A stretch of 64,000 bases of DNA from Janthinobacterium tructae (GTDB taxonomy: Bacteria; Pseudomonadota; Gammaproteobacteria; Burkholderiales; Burkholderiaceae_D). The position numbers and the translations under genes are program-made. Shown piece by piece: positions 18,781 to 28,657 of the stretch. The notes under the pieces are model-generated. The model was not told the origin of the DNA, ran no database searches, and saw only the letters and a list, made by a program, of their open reading frames with translations. The stretch lies in assembly GCF_006517255.1 (NCBI RefSeq), contig NZ_CP041185.1, positions 4,340,001 through 4,404,000 on the forward strand, given 5' to 3'. The stretch's first letter is position 1; every line of letters begins with the position of its first letter.

Positions 18781-20046
18781 ATGACTAGCCTCTTCTTTAT
18801 CCTGCGCATCACCCTGGCCACGATGCTCACCTACATCATCGCCACGGCTATCCTGGTGGAGAATTTCCTGCGCTATATCTTCGGGCATACGGAAGGCTTT
18901 TTTGTCAGCGTCGGCGCGCTGCTGGCCGGCGCCGTCATCACGAATGCGTTTTCGCATGTGCGCCGCGTGCGCCTGATCGCCGGCGCCGTCAACCCCGGTA
19001 CCCTGTCGAGCCGCCAGCGCCGCCAGATCGAGATCCCGTTCGAGGCGGGCGAGGCGTTCGACATGATCGACGCGGCCATCCGCGAATTGCCAGGCAGCGA
19101 AGTGGTCGAAAGCGCGCGCGACAGCCTGCAGGTGCAGGCTAGAGTGCGCCGCGCGGCGCCGTACACGCACACGGGCTTGCCCCGCATGCGCCTGCTGGGC
19201 TTCCTCGAGCCGCGGCCGAACCAGATCCTCGCCACCGTCACGCCGAATGGCGAGGCGGGCAGCGTGACCCTGATCTGCGAGCCGGCGCGCAATGCCTGGA
19301 CCGACTGGTTCCTCGTCGACCATGGCAGCAACCTGGAAAACGCGGAAGCGGTGACGCGCGCGATCACGCGCCGGGTGGCGCAGCGGCGCCGCGGCGAGCA
19401 GGCCGAAGCGCGCCAGACGGTGACGGAAAAGGAACTCACTGTGGCCAAGCTGAGCCTGCTGCATGCGCAGGTCGAGCCGCACTTCCTGTACAACACGCTG
19501 GCCAGCGCGCAGCTGCTCACGCGCAGCGACCCCGTGCGCGCCGATGAAATGCTGGGCAACCTGATTCTGTATTTGCGCCATTCGCTGCCGCGCACGGAGC
19601 AAGCCATGTCGACCCTGGGCACGGAGCTGGAACGGGCGCGCGCCTACCTCGACATCCTGAAAATCCGTATGGGCGCACGCCTGAACCTGCAGATTGAGGT
19701 ACCGCAATACCTGCGCCAGGTGGAACTGCCGCCGATGATGCTGCAAACCCTGGTGGAAAACGCCATCAAGCATGGCCTGGAGCCGAAGAGCGGCGGCGGC
19801 ACCGTCTGGATCATGGCGCGCAGCGGCAATGGTACGGTGATCGTCACGGTGGCCGACGACGGCAAGGGTTTCAGCGACGACGGCGCCGGCACGGGCATTG
19901 GTTTACGCAATGTGCGCGAACGCCTGCGCCTGACCTACGGCAATGCCGCCGCGTTTGCCATTGTCGCCAATTTCCCCGATGGCGTGACGGCCACCATCAC
20001 GGTGCCGGACAGCACGGCGCAGGGAGTGTCGTATGCATCAGCCTGA
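18781..20046 (+). CDS. LytS/YehU-type sensor histidine kinase
   Basis: 421 aa. Two N-terminal membrane helices (about 5-28 and 35-58) separate a short loop. A cytoplasmic middle region of about 150 residues resembles no sensor I recognise. A His_kinase domain (HFLYNTL, phospho-acceptor His234) and a HATPase domain (LVENAIKHGLEP about 322-333, DDGKGF, GIGLRNVRERL) follow. ATG 18781 is preceded by AAGGA about 8 nt upstream. The stop lies inside the next gene (14-nt overlap), so kinase and regulator are made together. The signal is unknown. Confidence 0.9.
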   Translation: MTSLFFILRITLATMLTYIIATAILVENFLRYIFGHTEGFFVSVGALLAGAVITNAFSHVRRVRLIAGAVNPGTLSSRQRRQIEIPFEAGEAFDMIDAAIRELPGSEVVESARDSLQVQARVRRAAPYTHTGLPRMRLLGFLEPRPNQILATVTPNGEAGSVTLICEPARNAWTDWFLVDHGSNLENAEAVTRAITRRVAQRRRGEQAEARQTVTEKELTVAKLSLLHAQVEPHFLYNTLASAQLLTRSDPVRADEMLGNLILYLRHSLPRTEQAMSTLGTELERARAYLDILKIRMGARLNLQIEVPQYLRQVELPPMMLQTLVENAIKHGLEPKSGGGTVWIMARSGNGTVIVTVADDGKGFSDDGAGTGIGLRNVRERLRLTYGNAAAFAIVANFPDGVTATITVPDSTAQGVSYASA

Positions 20047-20815
20047 GATGAGCTGCGTCATCGCCGAAGATGAAACCCTGCTGCGCGATGCGCTGGTGGC
20101 CCTGCTGGCCGAAGAGTGGCCGGCACTGCGTATCGTCGCCGCCTGCGACGACGGCGGCACGGCGCTCGACGCCATCGCCACCCTGCGACCCGACGTCGCC
20201 TTCCTCGATATTCGCATGCCGGGGTTGACGGGGCTGGAAGTGGCCGCTGGCGCGCTCGACGCGAGTCCCGCCACCCAGGTGGTGTTCGTCACCGCCTACG
20301 ACCAGTACGCGATCGATGCCTTCGACAAGGGCGCCGTCGATTACTTATTGAAACCCATCGCCCGCGAGCGCCTGCAAGCGACCTTGCAGCGCCTGCAGGC
20401 GCGGGCCGGCAAGGGAACGGTGGGCGACGGCGCGCTGGCTGGCTTGCTGCAGCAATTGAGCAGCGCCTTGCCGGCGGCGGCCAAGTCGCCGCCGCTGGTG
20501 TGGCTGACGGCCAGCAGCGGCAAGGATACGCGCCTGATCATGGTGGAAGACATCGCCTATTTTCAGTCCGATACCAAGTACACGGCCGTCATGACGGCGG
20601 ACGGCGAGGCGCTGCTGCGCAAGCCGATCCGCGAACTGCTCGACGTGCTCGATCCGGCCATTTTCAAGCAGATCCACCGCTCCACCATCGTCAACATGAA
20701 GATGGTGGCGTCGGTCACGCGCGACGAAGTGGGACGCGGTGTGTTGCGCCTGAAAACGCGGCCGGAAACCCTGGCCGTGAGCCAGCCGTTCATGGCGCTG
20801 TTCCGGAATATGTAG
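20033..20815 (+). CDS. LytTR-family response regulator
   Basis: 260 aa. The receiver domain (1-125) has acidic pocket residues in IAEDE, phospho-acceptor Asp59 in VAFLDIRMPG, Thr in VTAYDQYA and Lys in DYLLKPIAR. The C-terminal LytTR DNA-binding domain (about 155-260) is recognisable from IAYFQSDTKYTAV, FKQIHRSTIVNM and LAVSQPFMALFRNM. It pairs with the kinase directly upstream. The stop codon TAG is embedded in an intergenic palindromic repeat at 20812-20860. Confidence 0.92.
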   Translation: MHQPEMSCVIAEDETLLRDALVALLAEEWPALRIVAACDDGGTALDAIATLRPDVAFLDIRMPGLTGLEVAAGALDASPATQVVFVTAYDQYAIDAFDKGAVDYLLKPIARERLQATLQRLQARAGKGTVGDGALAGLLQQLSSALPAAAKSPPLVWLTASSGKDTRLIMVEDIAYFQSDTKYTAVMTADGEALLRKPIRELLDVLDPAIFKQIHRSTIVNMKMVASVTRDEVGRGVLRLKTRPETLAVSQPFMALFRNM

Positions 20816-20860
20816 GTCGGCTTAGCGGGGCCGCCGAGGCCCGCCAGGGCGTAAGCCGAC
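20812..20860 (+). repeat. GTCGGCTTA intergenic palindrome, copy 1
   Basis: Arms GTCGGCTTA (20817-20825) and TAAGCCGAC (20852-20860) flank a GC-rich centre. It lies between the convergent regulator and deacetylase genes and includes the stop codon of the first. It belongs to the same family as the copies at 25149, 25213, 52839 and 52898. Confidence 0.8.
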
Positions 20861-20872
20861 AGCACCACCGCC

Positions 20873-21916
20873 TCATTCCGCCGTCTCGAAACCTTCGAGC
20901 ACGTTCACCACATTGATGCCCAGTTCCTTCACCGCATAGCCTCCTTCGAGAATGAAGGCGGTGGGCAGGTTCAGATGCGCCAGGCGTTCGCCCACGCGCA
21001 GGTAGTCGCCGCTTTGCAGGGCGAAGTGCGACAGCGGGTCGCCGACGAAGGTGTCGACGCCGAGCGACACCACCAGCGCGTCGGGCGCGTACATCTTGAT
21101 GCGCAGGCAAGCCGTTTCCAGCGCGGCGAACCAGCTGGCCGTGGTGCTGCCGGCCGGTAGCGGCAGGTTGACGTTGTAGCCGAGCCCGGCGCCGCTGCCC
21201 GTCTCATCGGCGTGGCCCAGGTAAAACGGGTATTCGCTGCGCGGGTCGGCGTGGATCGAGGCGAACAGCACGTCGTTGCGCGCATAAAAGATGCTTTGGG
21301 TGCCGTTGCCGTGGTGGTAGTCGATATCGAGGATGGCGACCTTGCTGGCGCCGTCGTCGAGCAGGTGCTGCGCGGCCAGGGCCGCGTTGTTCAGAAAACA
21401 GTAGCCGCCAAAGAAATCGCTGCCCGCATGGTGGCCCGGCGGGCGCGTCAGGGCGAACGTGGCGCGCTCGCCCAGGCGCAGCGCGTGCGCCGCGTTGACG
21501 GCGCAGTCGGCGCCCGTCTTGGCGGCCGTCCACGTACCGGCCGTCAGCGGCGTGCCATTGTCCATTGAATACAGGCCCAGCTTGGCCGTGAAGTCGTCCG
21601 GTTCGATATCGCTGCGCAAGGTGCGCACGGGCCACACCGATGGCAAGGCATCCTTGTTGGCATTGTCCGGGTCGAGCGCCAGCCAGTCGTGCCAGGCGTG
21701 GCGCAGGAAGTGCAGGTAACGGGGCGTGTGGATGCGCTCCAGCGACGTCAGCGGTACACCGTGCGGCGTGACGATGCGGCCCAGGTTGCGCCGCCCCAGT
21801 TCGGCCACCACCATGTCGGCCCGTTCGGGCGTCTCGAAGCAGGGCACCAGGGTGCCGCGAAACATTTCGAAGCGGCCCCGGTGCTGGCTGTGCAATTCAT
21901 TGTAGAAGGTCAGCAT
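20873..21916 (-). CDS. Histone-deacetylase-family amidohydrolase (acetylpolyamine amidohydrolase-like)
   Basis: A 347-aa zinc hydrolase that removes acetyl groups from amines. The catalytic pair HH is in TRPPGHHAGSDFFGG (about 157-171), zinc ligands are in ILDIDYHHGNGTQ (about 195-207) and the later LGVDTFVGDPL, and the substrate Tyr is in LEGGYAV near the C-terminus. The LTFYNELHSQHRG start and overall length resemble bacterial acetylpolyamine deacetylases. ATG 21916 lies 19 nt after the gshA stop on the same strand, so the two probably share a transcript. Substrate assignment is by family only. Confidence 0.88.
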   Translation of the reverse strand: MLTFYNELHSQHRGRFEMFRGTLVPCFETPERADMVVAELGRRNLGRIVTPHGVPLTSLERIHTPRYLHFLRHAWHDWLALDPDNANKDALPSVWPVRTLRSDIEPDDFTAKLGLYSMDNGTPLTAGTWTAAKTGADCAVNAAHALRLGERATFALTRPPGHHAGSDFFGGYCFLNNAALAAQHLLDDGASKVAILDIDYHHGNGTQSIFYARNDVLFASIHADPRSEYPFYLGHADETGSGAGLGYNVNLPLPAGSTTASWFAALETACLRIKMYAPDALVVSLGVDTFVGDPLSHFALQSGDYLRVGERLAHLNLPTAFILEGGYAVKELGINVVNVLEGFETAE

Positions 21917-21935
21917 CGGGGCGTTTTGTGCAAGG

Positions 21936-23537
21936 TCAGGTGTGCGAGCACAGGGTGCTGGCGCGGTAGGCGGCGACGAAATCGTCGAAGCTGCCGGCGG
22001 GCGCCGCTTCCATGGCGCGCTGCTCGGCCAGCGAGCTGGCGGCCATCGCGTCGAAATACGCGCTTTGTTCCTTGCTTGCTGGCTGCGCGCGGAAGTAGGC
22101 GGCGTGGCGCTCGCTCTGGCGCAGGCCGAAGGCGGCAAACGAGCCGCCGTTGGCGCGCAGCTCGGCCAATACCTTGGCCGATGGCGTCGTGTCCGGGTCG
22201 GCCAGCTTGGCTGCCTGCGCCGCCAGGCTGTCTGCGTGCGCCGTGCCACCGTGGCGCGCGTCGAGCAAGGCCGCCACGGGCGCGATACGCGCCAGCAATT
22301 GTTCGCCCCACGCCTGCAAGCTGATTTCCTCGCCATCGCGGTGCAGGGTCAGGCCCGGCGTGCGGCCTTCCTTGACGGTGCGGGCAAAATTGTGCGTGTA
22401 GCAGGCGCTTTGCTCGGCCGAGATGGGAGCGCTGTCGTCGAGCGCGCAGAACAGCAAAAACGCGTCGAGGAAGCGCCCCGTTTCCAGGCTGATGCCGACC
22501 GGTTCGAACGGGTCGACATCCATGCAGCGCACTTCGATGTATTGCACGCCGCGCAGGCACAGGGCCTGGATGGGGCGCTCGCCCGTGCGGATCACGCGCT
22601 TCGGGCGGATGGTCGAATAGTATTCATTTTCGATCTGCAGCACGTTGGTGGACAATTGAATCCACTCGCCATCCTTCTTCGTGCCCAGCGCCGCGTACGG
22701 CGGATACGGATCGTTGACGGCATGCGTGAGGGCGCTGACGTAGTCTTCCAGGCTGTTTTCGTGCGGGCGCAGGCCCGACTGGGCATCGTTCTGGTAGCCG
22801 AGGTCGCTCATGCGCAGGCTGGTGGCGTACGGCAGGAACAGGGTGTCGTCGGACAAGGTGTCGAGCTTGTGCGCGCGGCCGCGCAGGAAGCCGGCCGACA
22901 GCGCCGGCGAAGCGCCGAACAGGTACATCAGCAGCCAGCTGTAGCGGCGGAAATTGCGGATCGTCGCCAGATAGCTTTCCGACTGCACGTCTTTCGGCGA
23001 GGCAGCTGCCTGCGTCGGGCTGGCGCTGGTGTCCGGGTTGCTGGCGAGCACTTGCCACAGCTGTTCGTCGAGCGAATAGTTGTAATGGATGCCGGCGATG
23101 CATTGCATGGCCTTGCCGTAGCGTAAGGCCAGGCCGCGCCGGTAGACGTGCTTGAGCATGCCCATGTTCGAGCTGCCGTAGTTGGCGATCTCGATGTCCG
23201 CTTCGGGCGGCAACTGGCAGGGCATCGACTGGCTCCACAGCAACTCGTCACCGAGGCGGCTGTAGGCGTGGCGGTGCACGGTATCGAGCTTGTCGAGCGT
23301 GACGGCGATATCGCTTTCAGCCGGGGTGATGAATTCGAGCAGCGCTTCGGCGTAGTCGGTGGTGATTTCAGGGTGCGTCAGTGCCGAGCCCAGGGCGGCG
23401 GGGTGGGGCGTGGAAGCCAGATGGCCGGCAGGGTCGACGCGCAGGGTTTCACGCTCGATGCCGCGCAAGCCGCCCAGCAGCGCGCGGTTGGCATCTTCGG
23501 TCAGCAATGCCAGGCGGCGAGTCAACAGGTTGGGCAA
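21936..23537 (-). CDS. gshA: Glutamate-cysteine ligase GshA
   Basis: A 533-aa first enzyme of glutathione synthesis; it joins glutamate and cysteine using ATP. It is the proteobacterial (E. coli) type: GIERETLRV (about 26-34), [33 protein letters not shown] and IAGIHYNYS are characteristic. No ATG fits the expected N-terminus; TTG at 23537 ([13 protein letters not shown]) has AGGAAG about 6 nt upstream and gives the right length, so it is taken as the start. The HDAC-family gene follows 19 nt downstream. Confidence 0.93.
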   Translation of the reverse strand: MPNLLTRRLALLTEDANRALLGGLRGIERETLRVDPAGHLASTPHPAALGSALTHPEITTDYAEALLEFITPAESDIAVTLDKLDTVHRHAYSRLGDELLWSQSMPCQLPPEADIEIANYGSSNMGMLKHVYRRGLALRYGKAMQCIAGIHYNYSLDEQLWQVLASNPDTSASPTQAAASPKDVQSESYLATIRNFRRYSWLLMYLFGASPALSAGFLRGRAHKLDTLSDDTLFLPYATSLRMSDLGYQNDAQSGLRPHENSLEDYVSALTHAVNDPYPPYAALGTKKDGEWIQLSTNVLQIENEYYSTIRPKRVIRTGERPIQALCLRGVQYIEVRCMDVDPFEPVGISLETGRFLDAFLLFCALDDSAPISAEQSACYTHNFARTVKEGRTPGLTLHRDGEEISLQAWGEQLLARIAPVAALLDARHGGTAHADSLAAQAAKLADPDTTPSAKVLAELRANGGSFAAFGLRQSERHAAYFRAQPASKEQSAYFDAMAASSLAEQRAMEAAPAGSFDDFVAAYRASTLCSHT

Positions 23538-23751
23538 TTTGAGCTTCCTTTCTTGTGCAGCATATAAATAATTTGTGCTGAGATTAACCGAATTTTGGCA
23601 AATGCGTCGGCGCCGGCCCAAAAAACGCCGCGTCGCCAGCGTCCGCCCCGGGCAAGAGGGGCGGCGCTTCGGTCAGGAATGCGCTTGATATTTTAACAAA
23701 CTGCGGAGCATCTGGCGCGTTGCAGGATCAAGTCCCGCGCACGTGGATGGG

Positions 23752-24582
23752 TCAGCCCAGGCGGGCGCCGCTGACGCGCTCGATGCCGGCCAGGTCGCGC
23801 CAGCTCTGTACTTTGCTGTAGCCGGCGTCGGCCAGCAAGCCGCGCACGGATGCCGCCTGGTCATAGCCGTGCTCCATCAGCAGCCAGGCGCCCGACGCCA
23901 GGTGGCGCGCGGCGCCGGAGACGATGGTGCGCAGGGCCGACAGGCCGTCCGCGTGGTCGGTCAGCGCACCGGCCGGCTCGAAGCGCAAATCGCCTTCGGC
24001 CAGGTGGCGGTCGCCGCTGGCGATGTAGGGGGGATTCGAGACGATCAGGTCGAATTTTTCCGTGCCCAGCGCTTCGAACCAGTCGCTGGCCATGAAGGTG
24101 ATGTTGACGCCGTTGGCGCTGGCGTTGCGGCGCGCCACGGCCAGCGCCGTGCTGCTGACGTCCAGGGCCGTGACGACGGCGTCGGGCCGCGTGTACGCCA
24201 GCGCGACGGCGATGGCGCCGCTGCCCGTGCCCATGTCGAGCACCCGTCCGCCCGGTGGCAGGCGTTCGAGCGCCAGTTCCACCAGCACTTCCGTGTCGGG
24301 GCGGGGAATCAGCACAGCGTCGTTGACTTCGAATGGCAGGCCGAAGAATTCGCGTTGGCCGACGATGTAGGCGATCGGCTCGCCTTGCAGGCGGCGCGCC
24401 AGCAAGCCTGACAGGCGTTCGGTTTCATCGGAAGTGAGCACGCGCTCCGATTGCGTGATCAGCGAGACGCGCGACAAGCCCAGCGCGTGGCCCAGCAGGA
24501 TGCGGTTGTCGAGCGGATCGAGCAGCGGACGGATTTGCAGCGCGCCGACAGTGCTGCCGGCGGGGATCAGTGTTTCTGGCAT
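23752..24582 (-). CDS. prmC: Release factor glutamine methyltransferase PrmC
   Basis: 276 aa. It methylates the Gln of the GGQ motif in release factors using S-adenosylmethionine. The N-terminal helical domain is about 1-85 and the methyltransferase domain has VLDMGTGSGAIAVALA (about 110-125) and the catalytic NPPY (about 182-185). The start MPETLIPAG at 24582 lies 11 nt after the dsbB stop. It sits in the hemA-prfA neighbourhood as in many proteobacteria, with its target RF1 encoded 0.7 kb upstream. Confidence 0.95.
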   Translation of the reverse strand: MPETLIPAGSTVGALQIRPLLDPLDNRILLGHALGLSRVSLITQSERVLTSDETERLSGLLARRLQGEPIAYIVGQREFFGLPFEVNDAVLIPRPDTEVLVELALERLPPGGRVLDMGTGSGAIAVALAYTRPDAVVTALDVSSTALAVARRNASANGVNITFMASDWFEALGTEKFDLIVSNPPYIASGDRHLAEGDLRFEPAGALTDHADGLSALRTIVSGAARHLASGAWLLMEHGYDQAASVRGLLADAGYSKVQSWRDLAGIERVSGARLG

Positions 24583-24593
24583 GGTGCTTTCAA

Positions 24594-25064
24594 TTATTTC
24601 TGACGGCGCAGCAAGGTCCACAGCAGGCCGATGGCGAAGATGGCGAACCAGATGAACGCCCATTGCGGGATCGACAGGCCGAAAAACGGCTCGCCGGCGT
24701 TTTCGCAGGCGCCATACGATTCAAACATGAACGGCATGACTTGCGCCGTGAAGATCTTGTTCAGCGCCGTTTCCACGGGGTCGATGCCGCACGAGAAGCC
24801 GGGGTTGGCCAGTACGTACAAATGCTTGGCGCCCACGCCCATGCCGCCCAAGGCCGCCAATACACCGATGCCGGCGCCGATTTTCGGCCGCTTGGCGGCT
24901 GCGCCAGCCAGGCAGGCGATGCCGATGGCGAGGAACAGGTAGCGCTGGATCACGCACAGCGGGCACGGCGCCATGTTCATGGCATGCTGCAAATACATGG
25001 CCACGCCCAGCATCAGGAAACACAGGGCGGCGATCAACAGGAGGACGGTGCGTGAATTTTTCAT
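24594..25064 (-). CDS. dsbB: Disulfide bond formation protein DsbB
   Basis: A 156-aa inner-membrane quinone reductase with four membrane helices that reoxidises DsbA. Both redox pairs are visible: CPLC after helix 1 (APCPLCVIQRY, about 35-38), and single cysteines in GFSCGID and YGACENAG in the second periplasmic loop. The start is ATG 25064 (MKNSRTV). It sits between prfA and prmC, separated from prfA by two intergenic palindromes. Confidence 0.94.
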   Translation of the reverse strand: MKNSRTVLLLIAALCFLMLGVAMYLQHAMNMAPCPLCVIQRYLFLAIGIACLAGAAAKRPKIGAGIGVLAALGGMGVGAKHLYVLANPGFSCGIDPVETALNKIFTAQVMPFMFESYGACENAGEPFFGLSIPQWAFIWFAIFAIGLLWTLLRRQK

Positions 25065-25148
25065 GGGCGACACGGTGAGATGGATGGAATCGAGCTGGTC
25101 ATTTTCGCACAAGGCCGGATTTTTATTGCTTAGCCGCTACTTAAAGCT

Positions 25149-25182
25149 GTCGGCTTACGCGCTGCGCGCCAAGCCGCCCTAC
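25149..25182 (-). repeat. GTCGGCTTA intergenic palindrome, copy 2 (degenerate)
   Basis: GTCGGCTTACGC..CCAAGCCGCCCTAC, the reverse-orientation form of the family consensus, with one arm diverged (CCGC for CCGAC). Confidence 0.6.
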
Positions 25183-25190
25183 AAATTGCG

Positions 25191-25242
25191 GCGTAGGTCT
25201 GCGTAGGTCTGCGTAGGTCGGCTTAGCGCAGCGTAAGCCGAC
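25191..25242 (+). repeat. GTCGGCTTA palindrome, copy 3, with GCGTAGGTCT microrepeats
   Basis: Arms GTCGGCTTA (25217-25225) and TAAGCCGAC (25234-25242) with centre GCGCAGCG. Directly before it the 10-mer GCGTAGGTCT is repeated at 25191 and 25201 and continues as GCGTAGGTCG at 25211. It looks like slippage expansion of the element's left end. It ends 16 nt beyond the prfA stop. Confidence 0.8.
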
Positions 25243-25258
25243 ACAACGGCGCCAGCGT

Positions 25259-26335
25259 TTAATCACCTAAAGCAGCCAGCAGTTCCGCCTGGTGCTCAGC
25301 CGCCAGCGCATTCGTCAAGTCCGTCAAATCCCCATCCATGATGAAGTCCAGCTTATACAAGGTCAGATTGATGCGGTGGTCCGTCAGGCGGCCCTGCGGG
25401 AAGTTATAAGTGCGGATGCGCTCGCTGCGGTCGCCCGAGCCGATCAGGCTCTTGCGCGTGGCCGCTTCCTTCGACTGCTGCTCGCGCAGCTGCACGTCCT
25501 TGATGCGCGCGGCCAGCACTTTCATCGCTTGCGCCTTGTTCTTGTGCTGGCTGCGGTCATCCTGGCACTCCACCACGATGCCGGTCGGCAAGTGGGTGAT
25601 GCGTACGGCCGAATCGGTCTTGTTGATGTGCTGACCGCCCGCACCCGAGGCGCGGTAGGTGTCGATGCGCAGGTCGGCCGGGTTGATGTTGACGTCTTCC
25701 ACTTCATCGGCTTCCGGCATCACCGCTACCGTGCAGGCGGACGTGTGGATGCGGCCCTGCGTTTCCGTGGCCGGCACGCGCTGCACGCGGTGGCCGCCCG
25801 ACTCGAATTTCAGCTTGGAATATGCGCCATTGCCGACGATACGCACGATTACTTCGCGGTAGCCGCCCAGGTCGGAGTCGGACGACGACACCAGTTCCAC
25901 CTGCCAGCGGTTGCGTTCGGCAAAGCGCGAGTACATGCGTAATAGATCACCGGCGAACAGCGCGGATTCATCGCCACCCGTGCCGGCACGAATTTCCAGG
26001 AAGATATTGCGCTCGTCGTTGACATCCTTCGGCAGCAGCATGGTTTGCAATTCGCGTTCCAGGCGCGCCATGGTGGCCTTCGCCGCCTCGATCTCTTCCT
26101 GCGCGAATTCCTTCATGTCCGGGTCGCCCAGCATCTCTTGCGCCGTGGCGATATCGTTGCCCGCTTCCTGGTAGGAATGGTACAGCGCCACCAGCGGGCC
26201 CAGTTCGGCATGCTCGCGCGTCATCTTGCGGTAGCTGTCCATGTTCGACGTGGCGTCCGGGTGCATCAACAGTTCGTCGAGTTCGACCAGGCGGTTCGCC
26301 AGTTGATCGAGTTTGCCCAGCATGGATGGTTTCAT
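25259..26335 (-). CDS. prfA: Peptide chain release factor 1
   Basis: 358 aa. It recognises UAA and UAG and triggers peptide release. The catalytic GGQ is at 233-235 ([13 protein letters not shown]) and the stop-codon-reading PxT motif is PAT at about 189 ([13 protein letters not shown]). The start [12 protein letters not shown] at 26335 matches E. coli RF1 in position and length (360 aa). It lies downstream of hemA on the same strand (96-bp gap). Its modifying enzyme PrmC is encoded two genes further on. Confidence 0.97.
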   Translation of the reverse strand: MKPSMLGKLDQLANRLVELDELLMHPDATSNMDSYRKMTREHAELGPLVALYHSYQEAGNDIATAQEMLGDPDMKEFAQEEIEAAKATMARLERELQTMLLPKDVNDERNIFLEIRAGTGGDESALFAGDLLRMYSRFAERNRWQVELVSSSDSDLGGYREVIVRIVGNGAYSKLKFESGGHRVQRVPATETQGRIHTSACTVAVMPEADEVEDVNINPADLRIDTYRASGAGGQHINKTDSAVRITHLPTGIVVECQDDRSQHKNKAQAMKVLAARIKDVQLREQQSKEAATRKSLIGSGDRSERIRTYNFPQGRLTDHRINLTLYKLDFIMDGDLTDLTNALAAEHQAELLAALGD

Positions 26336-26431
26336 AGCGATTCGCGGTAAAAGAGTGTAGGGATGGTGCGGGTCCGGCACACCCGGCAGGCGGGCAGGGG
26401 TAGCCGCACGCGGGCGGCCAGCGGGGCTGCG

Positions 26432-27706
26432 CTAACGGCGGGGGCGGAACAGTTTCGGCAGCAGGGTGACCAGCTGCTTGCGCTCGTCGCCTTGCGCCTG
26501 GTGCAGCGCCTGCTGCGGGCCGTGCAGGAACTTGGCCGTCAAGCCTTTCGACAGCGCTTCGAGCACGGCGTCGATGTCGGCGCCCTTGGCCAGCATCTTG
26601 CGCGCCCGTTCCACTTCCATCAGGCGCAGCGCTTCGCTGTTTTCATGCAAATGCTGGATGACGGGCACCATGGCGCGGTCGTCGACCCAGCTCATGAACG
26701 ATTGCACGCGCGTCTCGATGATGGTCTCGGCTTGCGCCACGGCCGCCTGGCGGCTTTCCAGACCCGTCTGCACGACCTTGCCCAGGTCGTCGACCGTGTA
26801 CAGGAAGACGTCGTTCAGGCGGCCCACTTCCGATTCGATGTCGCGCGGCACGGCCAGGTCGACCATGAACATGGGTTTGTGGCGGCGCGCCTTGATGGCG
26901 CGCTCGACCAGGCCCAGGCCCAGCAGCGGTAACGATGACGCCGTGCACGAGATGACGATGTCGAACTGGTGCAGCATTTCTGGCAAGTCCGCCAGGCGGA
27001 TCGCCTTGCCGTTGAAGCGGTGCGCCAGTTCCTCGCCCCGTTCCATGGTGCGGTTGGCAATCGTGATGCTTTTCGGGTTTTGCGCGGCAAAGTGTGTGGC
27101 GCACAATTCGATCATTTCGCCGGCGCCGATGAACAGTACGTTCTGTTCGGCGATCTTGTCGAAGATGCGCTGCGACAGGCGCACGGCGGCGGCCGCCATG
27201 GACACGCTGTGGGCGCCGATTTCCGTGCTGCTGCGCACTTCCTTGGCGACCGAAAAGCTGCGCTGGAACAACTGGTGCAGATACGTGCCCAGGCCGCCCG
27301 CCTCGTCGGCCGTGCGGATGGCATCCTTGATCTGCCCCAGGATCTGCGTTTCGCCCAGCACCATCGAATCGAGCCCGGAGGCGACGCGGAAGGTGTGGCG
27401 CACGGCATCGTGCTGCGGCAGCATATATAAGTGGGGGCGCAGCTCGCTGTAATTGAGCTGGTGATAATCGGCCAGGAAATGCGCGCCCGCGTCGAGCGGG
27501 TTCGGCACATGGCTGGCCGCATACAGCTCGGTGCGGTTGCAGGTCGAGAGAATGGCCGCTTCGTCGTTGTCGCGCAGGTCGATGCGCTGGAACCAGGTGC
27601 GCGCCGCCATCACCGCCGAACCCAGATGCTCAGGCGCAAACGCCAGCTGTTCGCGAAGCGACACTGGAGCGGTGGTATGGTTGAGGCCGACGGCGAGCAG
27701 TTGCAT
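26432..27706 (-). CDS. hemA: Glutamyl-tRNA reductase
   Basis: 424 aa. It reduces Glu-tRNA(Glu) to glutamate-1-semialdehyde, the first committed step of C5 tetrapyrrole synthesis. The catalytic Cys56 is in [12 protein letters not shown], His near [13 protein letters not shown], and the NADPH-binding segment is [12 protein letters not shown] (about 185-196). A dimerisation domain follows. The start [12 protein letters not shown] at 27706 gives the canonical N-terminus. It leads the leftward run hemA-prfA-dsbB-prmC. Confidence 0.97.
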   Translation of the reverse strand: MQLLAVGLNHTTAPVSLREQLAFAPEHLGSAVMAARTWFQRIDLRDNDEAAILSTCNRTELYAASHVPNPLDAGAHFLADYHQLNYSELRPHLYMLPQHDAVRHTFRVASGLDSMVLGETQILGQIKDAIRTADEAGGLGTYLHQLFQRSFSVAKEVRSSTEIGAHSVSMAAAAVRLSQRIFDKIAEQNVLFIGAGEMIELCATHFAAQNPKSITIANRTMERGEELAHRFNGKAIRLADLPEMLHQFDIVISCTASSLPLLGLGLVERAIKARRHKPMFMVDLAVPRDIESEVGRLNDVFLYTVDDLGKVVQTGLESRQAAVAQAETIIETRVQSFMSWVDDRAMVPVIQHLHENSEALRLMEVERARKMLAKGADIDAVLEALSKGLTAKFLHGPQQALHQAQGDERKQLVTLLPKLFRPRR

Positions 27707-27798
27707 TTCAGGGCTGTTGGGAATTCTTATGCCGACATTATAACGCCTTGTGCCCGCTCTTTGAGCAGTTCGCCTGTTTTCGTCCGGATGCGTGGGCG

Positions 27799-28488
27799 TC
27801 ACCCGCCCAGTTTTTCCAGGCGATAACCATAACTGTAGACGGGCACGAGGCGGTAGCCGTGTTCCGGTTTCAGCTGCAGCTTGTTGCGCACGCGCGAGAC
27901 GTGGGTATCCATGGTGCGCGAGGGCAGGGCCGTGTCGCGCTGCCACACGGCTTCGTGGATGTAGGCGCGCGACAGGGGGCGGCCCATGTTGCGGAAAAAC
28001 AGCAGCGCCAGGGCGAATTCCTTGTGCGTCACGTCCAGCACTTCGCCATCCTTCAGCAGGCGGCCGGGGCGGGTTTCAAACGTGTAATGACCAAATTGCA
28101 AATACTCGGCGCCATTCTGCGCCGGGTAGGCCACGCGCAGCAGCGCCTGGGTGCGCAAGGTCAGTTCGCTGCGCCGCAAGGGCTTGATCATGTAGTCGTC
28201 GGCACCGGCCGTCATGCCGGCCACCACATCGTCTTCGCCCGAGCTGTTGGTCATAAACAACACAGGCGCCTTCGGCGCCAGTTTTTCCCGGGCACGGCGC
28301 AGTACTTCCGCGCCATCCAGATCGCTCACATGCCAGTCGAGGATGAGCATGTCGCAACTGTCCTTGCGCAGTTGCCCCAGCATTTCCTTGCCACTCTGAA
28401 ACTCGTGGCAAGCGTGGCCGGCGGCGGTGAGCACCTGGCAGATCAGTTCTGCCTGACTATGGTCGCTATCGAGTACGGCAATTCGCAT
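27799..28488 (-). CDS. OmpR/PhoB-family response regulator (orphan)
   Basis: 229 aa. The receiver domain (1-120) has Asp7/Asp9 and phospho-acceptor Asp51 in [11 protein letters not shown], and Lys in [10 protein letters not shown]. The C-terminal winged helix (about 130-225) ends in [17 protein letters not shown] and [10 protein letters not shown]. No histidine kinase gene is adjacent on either side, so its partner is elsewhere. It lies just upstream of hemA on the same strand, 92 bp away. Confidence 0.9.
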   Translation of the reverse strand: MRIAVLDSDHSQAELICQVLTAAGHACHEFQSGKEMLGQLRKDSCDMLILDWHVSDLDGAEVLRRAREKLAPKAPVLFMTNSSGEDDVVAGMTAGADDYMIKPLRRSELTLRTQALLRVAYPAQNGAEYLQFGHYTFETRPGRLLKDGEVLDVTHKEFALALLFFRNMGRPLSRAYIHEAVWQRDTALPSRTMDTHVSRVRNKLQLKPEHGYRLVPVYSYGYRLEKLGG

Positions 28489-28657
28489 AATGGGCTGGAG
28501 TGTGTAGCAACAAACAGACGGTCCGCTCTGCTTATCGTAATGTTAAGGAATGCTCAAGTGAAATATAACAGAGATTGCAACTGTGTCCAGTGAAATCGGT
28601 GGTCACATTCTTTACGTTACACTTGTTCATCTACCCCCTACTAGCGGAGAAACGCGC

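Noticed and set aside
23643..23664. CCGCCCC/GGGGCGG hairpin as the prmC-gshA region terminator
   Set aside because: The only T-run is about 17 nt away from the stem, too far for a standard terminator, and it lies upstream of prmC's end in the wrong place to serve it.
25191..25242. Possible CRISPR-like array
   Set aside because: Only three short tandem units without spacers, attached to a palindrome; no cas genes in the window.
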